The notes under the pieces were generated by a model. That model made no database searches. It worked only from the letters and a program-made list of their open reading frames with translations, and was not told the origin of the DNA. The position numbers and the translations under genes are program-made. Of a DNA stretch of 64,000 nt, positions 1 to 10,009 are shown piece after piece. The DNA comes from Aquilaria yunnanensis (taxonomy: Eukaryota; Streptophyta; Magnoliopsida; Malvales; Thymelaeaceae). Positions within the stretch are counted from its first letter, which is position 1, and every line of letters starts with the position of its first letter. Where the stretch lies: the NCBI GenBank assembly GCA_039654915.1, contig CM077600.1:37494492-37558491 (forward strand), in the 5' to 3' direction.

Positions 1-2621
1 AAGGACAAAAAGGTAACGCTTGTAAAGGTTCAGAGAACTATGCTAAATTTATGGCTCATACAGTGCAAACACATTTACGTGATAGTAATAGCCGGGTATA
101 TTCTTTTGTAGGTTTATGTCATTGGTGAGGATGGCATCTTGAAGGAACTTGAGCTTGCTGGGTTCCAGTACCTTGGTGGGCCAGTATGTGTGCTTTTCGT
201 TTTACATATTAAGGGAGTGTCATTTCTATTTTCTTTCGTATTTGAAGAGCTGCAACTTATATGAACAGGTCTGCTGAATTTTAATGTGTTACAAGGCTTG
301 ATTGTTGGTGTTCCATATTTCTCCAGACTTCGTATATCAAAACAGATTATTCCAAAGAATGTTGAAAAAATAAAGATCTTTCCAAACAATGTAGTTGTTC
401 ATGGTGCTATTCATTGTGATTACAGGAAGATGGTGGGAAAAAGATAGAGCTAAAGCCAGGGTTTCTTATGGAGCACGATGAAGATGTAAAGTTTGTCACT
501 CCTGCCTCTGATATTCATTTTTTTCTTTTATTTTATCATTCTGAAACATGTGGCAACATGAGTTTGGCTGCTCTGAAGTCCTTCCCTGGATACTACTGAA
601 TGTGCAATAATTAGTAATTTTGAGGTTTCATTTTCTTCAATCTTAAATTCACTTAAAAGCTCTTGATTTTTCTAGGTTGGAGCTGTTGTGGTTGGATTTG
701 ATCGTTATTTCAACTACTACAAAATCCAGTAAGTTTCTGACAGTCTCCTGCAAAAATTCCTATATGCTTTACTAAAATTATGAACAACACTTTGTCTATA
801 TATATAATTTATGCTTGAGCAATCAATCTAACTGGCAGTTGGGCTCATTCAAATAGTGTTCAATCAACTTCTTGTAGCTCTGACCAAATCTTCTTTCCTC
901 AAGCTGGTATTTAGCAGAGTTTGCTATGTGTATAATAGTTTACATATAAGGCCTGTCAACTGGTTATCTGAATCAGTAGCTAATGAGGATTTTACAAACA
1001 AGGTCTGTTTTTTGCTGACTTCTCTTTCCTTCTTTTTTAACTCCACGTACCTTTGGGTGGCTGGTCCCAAATGCAGGTAAAGGAGGAGGGAATGGTAGGT
1101 TTACAGCCAGCATAAAAAATTGTCACTTCTATGAACATTGATTCCTTGTTAATCTGTAAGAATAGAAATGTAACAGTATGAGCTATTGGTGAAAGTAGTA
1201 GATTCCTTTTATTTTAAAAACATGAAAAGGAGGGAATATACCTCCACCTATTTTAAAATCTCAGCCTTCTGTTTTGCTCTGGCTTTGTAAAGATGACTCT
1301 CAAGCAGCAGAGACCGTATCTGAAGGCTGAAGAAACATATTTTGGCTGGCATTTTGTTTTTTGTATACCTGATTGATTTTTCTGCTCCGATGTAGGTATG
1401 GCACCTTGTGTATAAGAGAGAACCCTGGTTGCCTTTTCATTGCTACAAATCGTGATGCTGTTACCCATCTCACTGATGCTCAGGAATGGGCAGGTCCTTT
1501 CCACTCCTATATCTTGCATCCTGCACTTCTGTGTTTCATGAGTTTTTGCCATTTTAGTGGTATTGAAGCATCTAGTGTTCGTTGACTTTTGATGATGAAG
1601 ATGTTGATGATATTAGATATAATGTTACCAATGATGTCTCATTGCACTGGTCAAAAGGAAACATTAGAAAAGTAGGTCAAATTTGTCTTTCAGTGACAAA
1701 TGCTGCCTAAGCATTTAAGTTTGAATGCAGAGTACTAATTTTTTATTGAACAACAAGCATTTAACAACATTTTGTGTTGATAATTGTGACCTGTAACTTC
1801 ACATTCGTAGCCATGATTGCACGTAGAACGTTGGGAAGTACAGAAGCACCTTAACTTGTTTTAATCTTCTCTCTCTCTCCCTTTCTAACCAGAGCATGTT
1901 CCGTTATCCTTTTTCTCGCACTTTGATTCAGTGGAGCTCTAAATTGATTTCAGGTGGTGGATCTATGGTTGGTGCTATAAGAGGATCTACACAACGAGAG
2001 CCACTTGTAGTGGGAAAGCCATCCACTTTTATGATGGACTACCTAGCAAATAAGTAACATGCAAAGCATTTCTCTATTGTCTTCTGCACTACTCTTTCAG
2101 TGGTTAGATTTAATGTTTTCTAACTGAAAAAGAGTGTATAAGAGCCTAATCTTGCGATGAAAATGCCAGGATTGATGCTTTATATTTAATAATGTGGAAT
2201 ACACTCTAGATATATGTTTCATGGTGGTGTTGGTTTTCTCTTTTCTACTTCTAAACACTCTAGATACATGTTAGGAAACTGAGAAGCAATGTCTGCAGCC
2301 AGCACGAGATAAGGCTTTCTTTGGTATTGACGCTTGATATTGCAGATTTGGCATACATAAGTCACAAATATGCATGGTTGGCGACAGACTGGATACAGAT
2401 ATTCTGTTCGGACAAAATGGTGGATGCAAGACGCTTCTGGTTCTATCAGGTATTAAAATTTCAGGAACTGTGCTTGCCCCAAGTATGCTCCTAATCTGGC
2501 TTTTCATTTAACAGGTGTAACCTCACTGTCAATGCTTCAAAGTCCTGATAACTCAATACAACCAGATTTCTACACCAATAAGATCTCCGACTTCCTCACC
2601 CTCAAAGCTGCAGCTGTATGA
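1..2621 (+). CDS. PGLP2: Phosphoglycolate phosphatase, PGLP2-type (3' part of gene)
   Basis: HAD-superfamily phosphatase that hydrolyses 2-phosphoglycolate to glycolate; plant PGLP2 is the cytosolic form. The N-terminus, with the nucleophile DxD motif, lies upstream of the window. Exons read from splice sites: 1-12, 112-183, 426-485, 676-728, 1396-1493, 1954-2053, 2346-2449 and 2515-2621. Together they give 202 codons with phases that match at every junction and a TGA at 2619-2621; all introns are GT-AG. Diagnostic stretches are [26 protein letters not shown], the HAD motif III lysine in [11 protein letters not shown] and motif [16 protein letters not shown]. No plastid transit peptide can be judged because the 5' end is missing. 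Similarity is closer to remembered PGLP2 than to plastid PGLP1, but that paralogue call rests on memory. The exon at 1-12 is inferred from the KDKK residues that precede VYVIG in the family. Confidence 0.9.
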
Positions 2622-4025
2622 TCATGTGAAGAGTTCACGTAACTGTTGCGTCTTGCTGTAGTTTTTCCCTGTTTTCTTGAGATTATAGGTATAGGATCCC
2701 CATTGTACATCTCCATGTAATATCTTGGAGATTAGTAGTGTAATAGTGAACTCCACCACATTTACCGGTTGATAACTCGCCTTACAAGTTATTATTCTCT
2801 AATTCGTGTACATCAGTGAAGAAATAGAGAACGCTGTGTGATGGTGTTGGTGGGAGGAAGCCGCTCCAACTGTTGGTGGTGAGATGTGGGAGTTGGTTTG
2901 GCTGAAAAACCAAATCAAGTGGCCAGACTAACTACTACTACCATATGTTTGGTTAAGTACCCTGTATTCCTTCAGATTTAGGACTTTCAGAGGTGGCATG
3001 TGCAAACATTGAATTTTGTATGATTATCCATTTTGTTGGGGAAGCAATCTCAGAAACTGACTCTCCGGCAAAGCAAGGACTCCATGCATCGATTCCTTTC
3101 TGTATGGACTTGACACAGAACTTTTGTTGTTTGAGGACTTTCATCTTAATTGTGCCACTCTTCTGATGACTTGTATCTCTTATGTCTAGTCTAGTTAATG
3201 CAATGATATTCTCTGGTTTTAAAAAAAAAAAACAACATTGAATTTTGTCGATGATCTCACGTAACTCTGTTTTAGAAAAACGCTCTAATGCAAAAGCAGA
3301 AAAAAAGCAAAAACATTATATTTTTCAAAAGCACTAGTTTAATTTAGACAGTAATAAGTAAAACGACAAGACAAATAGTAGTTTGTGCGTTGGGGAACAT
3401 TGCTTGCCAAGCACATCATCATCGTTAAGCAACGCCAGCAGACATCTCTAAAGTACGAATCTGTTTTTACTTTCAACCGAAAGATAACTAAAGATGGGAA
3501 AAATACATTTATCCCCTGAGGTTTCGTATCTATTTACGCTTATTCTCCCGTGAAAACATACATTTAACCCCCTTAACGTCAGCTCCGTTTAATCCATCTG
3601 TTAGGCAAAAGCTAATAAATACCTCTACTACCCCTGAGCTTAAGCACCCTGAACTTTTGAATCCAACAAAACAACCACTTTCCCCAGTTTGTACCCAATG
3701 TGAGCCCTTCTGGGTCCACTCCCTCTACGTTTCCTTCCCTTCCGATGTCAGTGGACACCATATCATCACCGGAGGTAGACGAATCTCATCTTCTCTCTCC
3801 AAAAACCAAACCGGAACTGGGAGAGAAGAGGTGGAAACGCAATCTTCAGAGGGTCATCGAAGAGGTCTAGAGAAATCTGCAGTCTTTTGGTCTCGTGGAA
3901 TCGAGCTGCTAACCAGAGTGAAGGCGGGAAAGAGCGAAGAGGCATAGCTTGAGGGAGAGGGCAACGACAAGTTTCCAAGCCAACCAGAATCGACGGCCGA
4001 GGGTCTCGGCTTCATCCTCCTTCCA
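2622..4025. other. Intergenic region downstream of PGLP2
   Basis: The first part is the 3' UTR and downstream region of PGLP2. There is an A-run at 3219-3232. The stretch 3490-3650 has the wording of a common plant repeat (runs such as ATTTATCCCCTGAGGTTTCG), but I found no inverted partner. Short open frames around 3657-3978 overlap on both strands and show no recognisable protein. I see no convincing gene. Confidence 0.5.
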
Positions 4026-4587
4026 GGCCTAAAACCCCTTTCATCCCCGAACTTTGCTAATTCAAATCTTTTATCACCTAAACTTTGATTCGGGTTTGCT
4101 CGCCCATCAAACTTTAAAAATTGTTACCTTTTATCCCTATGTCCATTTAAATGGTTGTTTAGGTTATATGAAGACTAAAACAAAGATAAAACAGATGTTA
4201 AGAACTAACTAGCAATTTTTCTCATGTAAACTTTTAATTCTATGAAGCAAGATTAGTAATAGGATTAAATTAATCATATTTCAGTATAGAATGTTGATTA
4301 GATTATGTAGATTATACAGAGTTGGTAGTTCCTTGAATTGCTCAAATGAAGATGATTGAAGTAGACAATCGAAGTAATATAAAAATCAAGTCAAATGGTT
4401 AGTTAGCCTGCCATCTTCTATTTTATATTTATTTCAATCATCATATAAATTAAACAATCATTTAAGTGGGTTAAAAGGGCAAAATGTACCAATTTCCAAG
4501 ATTGAGGGGTGAGTAAACCCAAGTCAAAATTCAAGAGATGAAAATTTTAAATTGGAAAAGTTTTAGAAGTGAAAGGGTCTTTAGGCC
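4026..4587. repeat. Foldback / MITE-like element with ~150 bp inverted ends
   Basis: The left end (GGCCTAAAACCCCTTTCATC from 4026) is matched in reverse complement by the right end (GAAAGGGTCTTTAGGCC ending at 4587). The similarity continues inward for about 150 bp, for example GGGTTTGCTCGCCC on the left against GGGGTGAGTAAACCC on the right. The core is AT-rich and noncoding. I could not find a clear target-site duplication, so the ends may be off by a few bases and the superfamily is unassigned. Confidence 0.6.
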
Positions 4588-4953
4588 AAACCTAAAAGGA
4601 CAAGAAGAAGAGGAAGAAGAATTGATACAAAAAGAAACATTGAGTCCAAAAGCAATGGGAGAAACTTTTTATTTTGCTTTATTTATCACCAGCATCTTTA
4701 TTTTTTTAGAATAATTTTAATTTGATATATTTCTTTTTAATAGTCAAAGTAATGATTGCCCTGGAAAATTGTTGTCAAACTAACGTGACGAGCGCGAGAA
4801 CTTTCTATACCAAAAAAATGACATTATAAAGCACCTAGGGTTAAGATAAAGTTTGATGAATATGAGAAGGAGAAAATGAGAGTGAAAGCATTAAGTGACT
4901 ATGATTTTATAGGGGTCTGAACTGATTTACCTCACTTAACTGTTAAAATGATA

Positions 4954-5184
4954 CTACCTCCGTCCCAAGTTCTTTGAAACAGTTGACTTTTGGCTCTAGT
5001 TTGATTTGAATTTATTTATATTATTGGTTGTTAGAAAAAAATTTAAAAAAATATGTTTAGAAACTAGAGGTCTTTATTTATCATTTATATAATATTTTTT
5101 ATTTATATACTAAAAATTGAAAATAAAAAATCATAGATTAATTGCTAAAAAGTGAGTGTTTCAAAGAATATGGGACAGAGGGAG
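4954..5184. mobile_element. Stowaway-like MITE (Tc1/mariner type), 231 bp
   Basis: The left terminus CTACCTCCGTCCCAAGTTCT pairs with the right terminus, whose reverse complement begins CTCCCTCTGTCCCATATTCT. Both continue into TTTGAAACA. The terminal repeat is about 30 bp, and the element is flanked by TA on both sides (4952-4953 and 5185-5186), the expected duplication. CTCCCTCCGTCCC-type ends are the hallmark of plant Stowaway/mariner MITEs. The core is AT-rich with no open frame. Confidence 0.85.
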
Positions 5185-5579
5185 TATTTTATAGTTGAGC
5201 AGTTGTGATGGTTATAAAGAACGAAGCATGAGAGATTCATGTAAATAGTGAGAAATTGAGGAAAATTCCCTGATATATGGAGGTTGCCGAGAAAATCATG
5301 AAAGATGGTGCGCAATCATTTTAAATATAGTTATTATATTGTAGACATATGTCTAATTAGACATACTAATCTACTCCTAATTTCCTATAAATAATCCATA
5401 ATCCAATAAATAAATAGACTAATTTACCCCTGGACCAAAACTCACCCTCACTCTTGAAAACTCACCTCTGTCGCCGCCACCGCCACCATCGCCGTCTTTT
5501 CCTCCGATGAACCACCATCGCCGCCGCTGTTTCCTCCTCCGATGAACTGTCACCACCTCCAGATCGCCTGCAGATCCGC

Positions 5580-5995
5580 AGTTGCTCGGCTCCAGATCTC
5601 ATCCTCACTCGCCAGATCTCGTCGATTACCCACCGGATCTCGTCGATCACCCGCTGGATCTTGTCATCACCCGCCGGATCTCGTCGATCGGCTGTCACAT
5701 CTCTCGTTGCTGTTCGCCTCCGGCTGTCGTCGGATTTCGTCGTAACTCGCCGGATCTCGTCGTCTTTCTTCAGATCTTGTCATCACTCGCCAAGATCTCT
5801 CGCCGGATCTCGTTGTCACTTGCCGGATCTCGTCATCACTTGTCGAGATCTCTCATTGTCTCTCGTCATCACTCGCCAGATAGTCGAGATCTCTCGCCGG
5901 ATCTCGTCGTCTCTCGTCGGATGTCGTCATTACTCGCCGGATCTCAGCATCTCTTGCTGGATCTCGTCATCACCTCCAGATCTTGCTTCTGATCG
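5580..5995. repeat. Degenerate tandem array of CGCCGGATCTCGTC-type units
   Basis: Short words such as GCCGGATCTCGTCGT, TCATCACTCGCC and AGATCTCTCGCC recur roughly every 25-35 bp in imperfect order. Because the repeats are stop-poor, several overlapping frames stay open by chance, giving Ser/Arg/Leu/Asp-rich translations of no known family. The array lies inside the Mutator-like element. Confidence 0.7.
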
Positions 5996-6039
5996 TTGCC
6001 TCCAAGTCGCATCTTTGTTGCTTCTAAACAACAAAAGTG

Positions 6040-6730
6040 TCTGCAATAAAATGTTAATGTGTCTAATATAGTATGTGGAAGTGTCTACAAAGTAATATAA
6101 AATAAATTATTATAATTTTAAATTAAAAGTGTCTAAAACTATAAGAACAAGTATTTGATTGAATATTGAAAAATGTCTACATAAATATGTAAAAGTGTCT
6201 GAACAAAAAATAACAGAATCAAAATGAATTATTATAATGTTAAATTAAAAGTGTCTAAACCTATAAGAACAAGTGTCTGATTGAATATCGAAAAATGTCT
6301 AAATAAACATCTAAAAGCGTCTGAAAAAAAAATAACAGAATCAAAATAAATTATTATAATGTTAAATTAAAAGTGTCTAAAGCTATAAGAATAAGTGTCT
6401 GATTGAATATTATATAGTGTCTAAATAAACATGTAAAAGTGTCTGAACAAAAAATGACAGAACCAACTTGTGAACAATTTATTATCTTTAAAATATAATA
6501 AAAAAAATTTCTGAATCAATAAGTAAAAGTGCCTAATTGAATATTGAAAAATGTCTAAATAACTATATAAAAGTGTCTGACTAAATATATAAAAGTGTTC
6601 AAATCAACATGTAAAAATGTCTAAATATTTAAAGAAATGTTTAAATAAAGGTATATGATTCAATGTCTAACAAAGTGTCTAATTGAAAATGTTAAAATGT
6701 CTAAAGTACAATAGAAAAGTGTCTAAACAA
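6040..6730. repeat. AT-rich array of AAAAGTGTCTAAA motifs, with a ~120 bp higher-order unit
   Basis: The word GTGTCT (or ATGTCT) recurs about every 20-40 bp. Between about 6109 and 6470 a longer unit of about 120 bp repeats three times, each beginning ATTATAAT(G/T)TTAAATTAAAAGTGTCTAAA and running through AACAGAATCAAAAT. Further out the units degenerate. No coding sequence is present. GTCT is also part of the terminal repeat of the surrounding element. Confidence 0.75.
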
Positions 6731-7309
6731 TAATAACTATCAACCCTCTTCTCCCTCCTCTCGCCCTATCTCCCTCCTCTCAACCATCTTTCCCTCATCT
6801 CGCCCTCTCAGCCCTCTCGCTCTCACTCCTCTTACCCTTTTCGACCTTCTCGCTCTCCTTACCGCGGATTGTCTCTCCCTCCTCTCGCCCTCTCAGCCCT
6901 CTCGCTCTCACTGTCCTCTTCGTCGCCATAAGCGCTCTCGCAACAGATCCGCTCGACGTTCACTGCTCTAGATCTGCTCCCTGTTGCTGATCTTCGCCGC
7001 CAACTTGGCTTCGCCGTCCACCTTGGCTCCTCCCTTCGTCACCTTTCTCCACCCAGCCTCCGATTCGTCTCCCCTCCACAGCCCTACCGTCCTTCCTCGG
7101 TCTCGCGTCGCAGTTCTTCCTCGGCCTGCCTATCACAGCGTTCTTCGCCGTCGTCCTTCGTCGACGTTCTTTTTGGGCAGATCTGATATTGGTTTTCATT
7201 TCTGTGCAGAGAGAGATCAAACAGAGAGAGAAACTCTTTTAATTTAAAGGGTAAAATTGTAAAATTACTTACTATGTCTAATTAGACATATGTCCATGAT
7301 ATCCATTGT

Positions 7310-7918
7310 ATTTTAAATAGGATCCACTTGCCATTATTAGAATATATGCTTTTGGAAATAAGGTCTAGATTCCAGGATGATTCCCCAAGAGAGAAAAGGA
7401 TATATCCGCCCTTAGTATAGTGGGCTGGAGGGACCTCCATTATGGAGAGTGCTGGCCCTTCTATGTAGGTCTCTTATATCTAGTAATGTCGTTAGCTTAA
7501 TATGTTATTATTCTTGATTATTAGCTTTTAAATTAAAAAATACTTTCCTTTTGCATAAAAAAATTTAGAAGTGGTTTTGAACCTCTAAATTATGAATTTC
7601 ATCTGATATATATATTAAATAAATAATTACTATGTATAAAGATAATTGTTAATAGCTAATTTTTTTATAATTTTCATGAAATACACCCTATATTTGATGG
7701 AGAAAAAAATAAAAAACATACTCGTACAAACATGTATATATATACATATATAAACCTTAATGAATAAATAAATATAAATAAACTATTTTGGATATGAGTT
7801 GAGTAGAAATAATAATAATAATACTCAGGATCAATTGCCATCAAATTACAAATTTAGGGGTTGATTTGCGCAAATTATGAAACTTGAAAGGTCAATGGAG
7901 CCTTTTTCCAATCCCTTT
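7310..7918. other. AT-rich intergenic stretch, no gene seen
   Basis: Contains short simple repeats (AATAATAATAATAAT near 7810) and no frame or inverted repeat I could support. It ends where the viral palindrome begins. Confidence 0.5.
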
Positions 7919-8063
7919 AGGTAGCCCAGTAACTAATCTTTCTTGAAATCATTTGAAAACAAGGTTTAATCCTGGTACGTGGCATTGTTATTCAGCCAGA
8001 CCCTCCATAGAGATTTCTGAAGAATTGCTCTATGGTACGTTTTACCGTGGCACGAGACAGTTT

Positions 8064-8079
8064 CCAGCTCAATATACCA
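8064..8079 (-). promoter_or_regulatory. Possible reverse-transcription primer-binding site, left copy
   Basis: Mirror of 20435-20450. On the minus strand it reads TGGTATATTGAGCTGG, resembling the initiator tRNA-Met complement TGGTATCAGAGC used by Caulimoviridae, but imperfectly. Its position in the leader, downstream of the promoter, is right. Confidence 0.3.
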
Positions 8080-8432
8080 AGGACAAGCAGAACTGCAAAA
8101 TCGCAGGATTCTGGAAATCAACAGGAAAGATTAACTGTGATATAGTCCAAGAACACGCAATGAACTCATAAGCTCTAGCCAACTTTTCCATAAGCATCAG
8201 GCCCCGAGCACCAGAGTTCCAGGAGGCATTCTCCAGGACTTTCCCACACAAATAAATCTTTTCTGAAGATTTTTTGAAAAACCTTTGAAAACATATTTGA
8301 AAAACACGTTACTGGATTATCCGGACATATCACTGGGGATCGAGACCGGTAGATTACAACAATTATGATTGAAGGCAGAGGACGACTTGAAGAGAGGATC
8401 CACAGAGTGGCAACTCCTAAGTCATCATTTGC

Positions 8433-8461
8433 CTTCAAGCTTAATTATTATAAGCTTGAAG
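8433..8461 (-). other. Leader stem-loop, left copy
   Basis: Mirror of 20053-20081: perfect 11 bp inverted repeat CTTCAAGCTTA / TAAGCTTGAAG around a 7 nt loop. Confidence 0.7.
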
Positions 8462-8648
8462 ATGATCTAAACCTGAGAGGATCCACGAGGGTGGCAACTC
8501 AGATTATCGGACAGAGTTGAGAAACTAAGAACTTCTGCCTCACCCTTTAACCAGAATTTTCTAGTGAGAATATAAGAACATAGAGAGAGAAGTAAGAAAG
8601 GAGTTCTATATTAGCTCCAGGATATCTTACAAGAGTAATGAGGCCTCC

Positions 8649-8655
8649 TTATATA
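8649..8655 (-). promoter_or_regulatory. Viral promoter TATA box, left copy
   Basis: TATATAA on the minus strand, in the context CCGCCTATATAAGGAGGCC, mirror of 19859-19865. Transcription would run leftward, out of the palindrome into host DNA, and away from the viral frames that lie upstream of it. Confidence 0.75.
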
Positions 8656-8687
8656 GGCGGAGGAAGGAGAAAACAAACAAACTTAGT

Positions 8688-8705
8688 GACGTAAGAGCTT
8701 ACGTC
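8688..8705. promoter_or_regulatory. as-1-like palindromic activator site, left copy
   Basis: Perfect inverted pair GACGTAAG / CTTACGTC with a 2 nt spacer, about 35-50 bp upstream of the TATA box. TGACGTAAG is the TGA/bZIP-factor as-1 half-site known from Caulimoviridae promoters. Mirror of 19809-19826. Confidence 0.65.
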
Positions 8706-8814
8706 TAAAACTAATAATGCTAGACCGGAAGTGACAGGCCACTAACCGGAATCTTATTATTACAAGCACTAACAGGCCAGCTGTAAAATAGTACTGTGCC
8801 AGCTGGAGATCACT

Positions 8815-10008
8815 TTAATTCCATTTTTTGTTGTCTCTGAAGGCAGGCTCTGGGAAAGCATATGGGTCCAGGGGCCAGTTGTGGTTTGAATCTTCAGAGT
8901 CACTTTGGGTCTGTCTTTCGCGCCAAAAATATGGGTCATCGATTCGTGGGTCATCCATTGACGGGTCATCCGGGTCAGGTCCATTGAGACGCTTCCAGTG
9001 AATGCAGATGAATCCGCAACCACAGTCAGGCATGATAAGGTGTTCGCTTGTCTGGGTCAACGGAAGATCTTCGTTTTCTTCTTCTTCGATGGTCAGTGGT
9101 GAAGAAGGAGTCGGAGCAGGGCAGTTGATTTGGTTAATAGCCTTCTGAGTGGCTATAGCTCTTTCTCGTCGTTCTTTGTGACGGCGGAGACGCTGAAGAT
9201 CATCAAAAGACTGGAGAGCTTCATGGATCATTTCTTGGTAGTCCATTGGATAGGATGGCCATTCAGGAGAGTCATGGGGCCAGAGCTCCATAGAGAACAC
9301 AGTGTGGTTGTATCGATAAGCTTCTCGCATAAAGGCTCGGTATTCAGAATTTCGTTGCCATGGAACTTGGGCTAGGTTGAAGTCTAGGTTTTTATAATGA
9401 TAATAGGAGGGAGAAGGGATAAATTTAAGGCCAGAGGGAGACTTGGTAAAGGTAATAGGCCTATGGAAGAAATAAATAACATGGCTAACCCCATAATTCA
9501 TACAAGAGTTAGCGGGAGAAATATTATTTAACTGATAGCCTATTCGGCGGTCTGGGATAGCTGGGTTGAGGGCTTTGTAGGACTTATGAAGGTGGTCAAT
9601 CCATGTGCAGATTGGATCAAACCAGGAGAGAAAAACAGAGAGGTCAGAAGAGAAATCAGAATGGAAATTTGAGGAATAGGAGAGAAGCTGGTGGAGTTCT
9701 GAAATATTAAAAAAAATACCTATGGTATGAACAGAGCATAGGTACCAGAAAAAGCAGAGAGCTGATGGAGGGAAAGTGAAGACATCAGGGATGGAGAAGA
9801 GATGAGCGAAAGGAAACTGGGGATGAATCCCGACAGGTTTAACAGGGCAGTCATCGAAACCATACCTCTCAATGAGGGAGACATGATAGTGGAAGACTCT
9901 GTGTCTCTGGGTGAAGATGAAGGACTGATGCTCATATCTTTCAACATCAACCGGGAGATTTTCATCCTTGTTAAAAACTGGGGGACTAGAAGAGGAGGAA
10001 GAGGCCAT
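8815..10008 (-). CDS. Viral second frame, function unknown (intact copy)
   Basis: An open frame of 397 aa that starts one base after the stop of the polyprotein frame (stop 10010-10012, ATG 10006-10008). This arrangement suggests coupled termination-reinitiation. The N-terminus is Ser-rich (MASSSSSSPPVFNKDE), the middle is aromatic-rich and probably globular, and the region around residues 280-315 is Arg/Lys-rich then acidic. Near residue 330 there is a Cys-containing motif, CGCGFICIHW, followed by an Asp/Pro-rich tail. I do not recognise a domain. By position it matches the uncharacterised second protein of florendovirus-like genomes. No stop interrupts it, unlike the right-hand copy. Confidence 0.75.
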   Translation of the reverse strand: MASSSSSSPPVFNKDENLPVDVERYEHQSFIFTQRHRVFHYHVSLIERYGFDDCPVKPVGIHPQFPFAHLFSIPDVFTFPPSALCFFWYLCSVHTIGIFFNISELHQLLSYSSNFHSDFSSDLSVFLSWFDPICTWIDHLHKSYKALNPAIPDRRIGYQLNNISPANSCMNYGVSHVIYFFHRPITFTKSPSGLKFIPSPSYYHYKNLDFNLAQVPWQRNSEYRAFMREAYRYNHTVFSMELWPHDSPEWPSYPMDYQEMIHEALQSFDDLQRLRRHKERRERAIATQKAINQINCPAPTPSSPLTIEEEENEDLPLTQTSEHLIMPDCGCGFICIHWKRLNGPDPDDPSMDDPRIDDPYFWRERQTQSDSEDSNHNWPLDPYAFPEPAFRDNKKWN

Positions 10009-10009
10009 C

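Larger units (their letters stand above)
5328..7309. mobile_element. Non-autonomous Mutator-like element with internal tandem arrays
   Basis: ACATATGTCTAATTAGACAT occurs near the left end (5344-5363) and in inverted orientation near the right end. Outside it the terminal match is imperfect. The ten bases ATTTTAAATA flank both sides (5318-5327 and 7310-7319), consistent with the 9-11 bp target duplication of Mutator-like transposons. No transposase frame is visible. The interior is compositionally patchy: a GC-rich array (5580-5995), an AT-rich array (6040-6730) and a CT-rich GC-rich block (6740-7200), as seen in non-autonomous MULEs that captured host DNA. Open frames within it exist on both strands and look like by-products of the repeats. 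Confidence 0.6.

Noticed and set aside
5462..6071. Overlapping frames on both strands in the CCGGATCTCGTC array
   Set aside because: Openness follows from stop-poor repeats in several phases; no start context, splice pattern or family match.
6040..6730. CRISPR-like periodic repeats
   Set aside because: Units are degenerate with no fixed spacer length and no cas genes; the context is a plant transposon.
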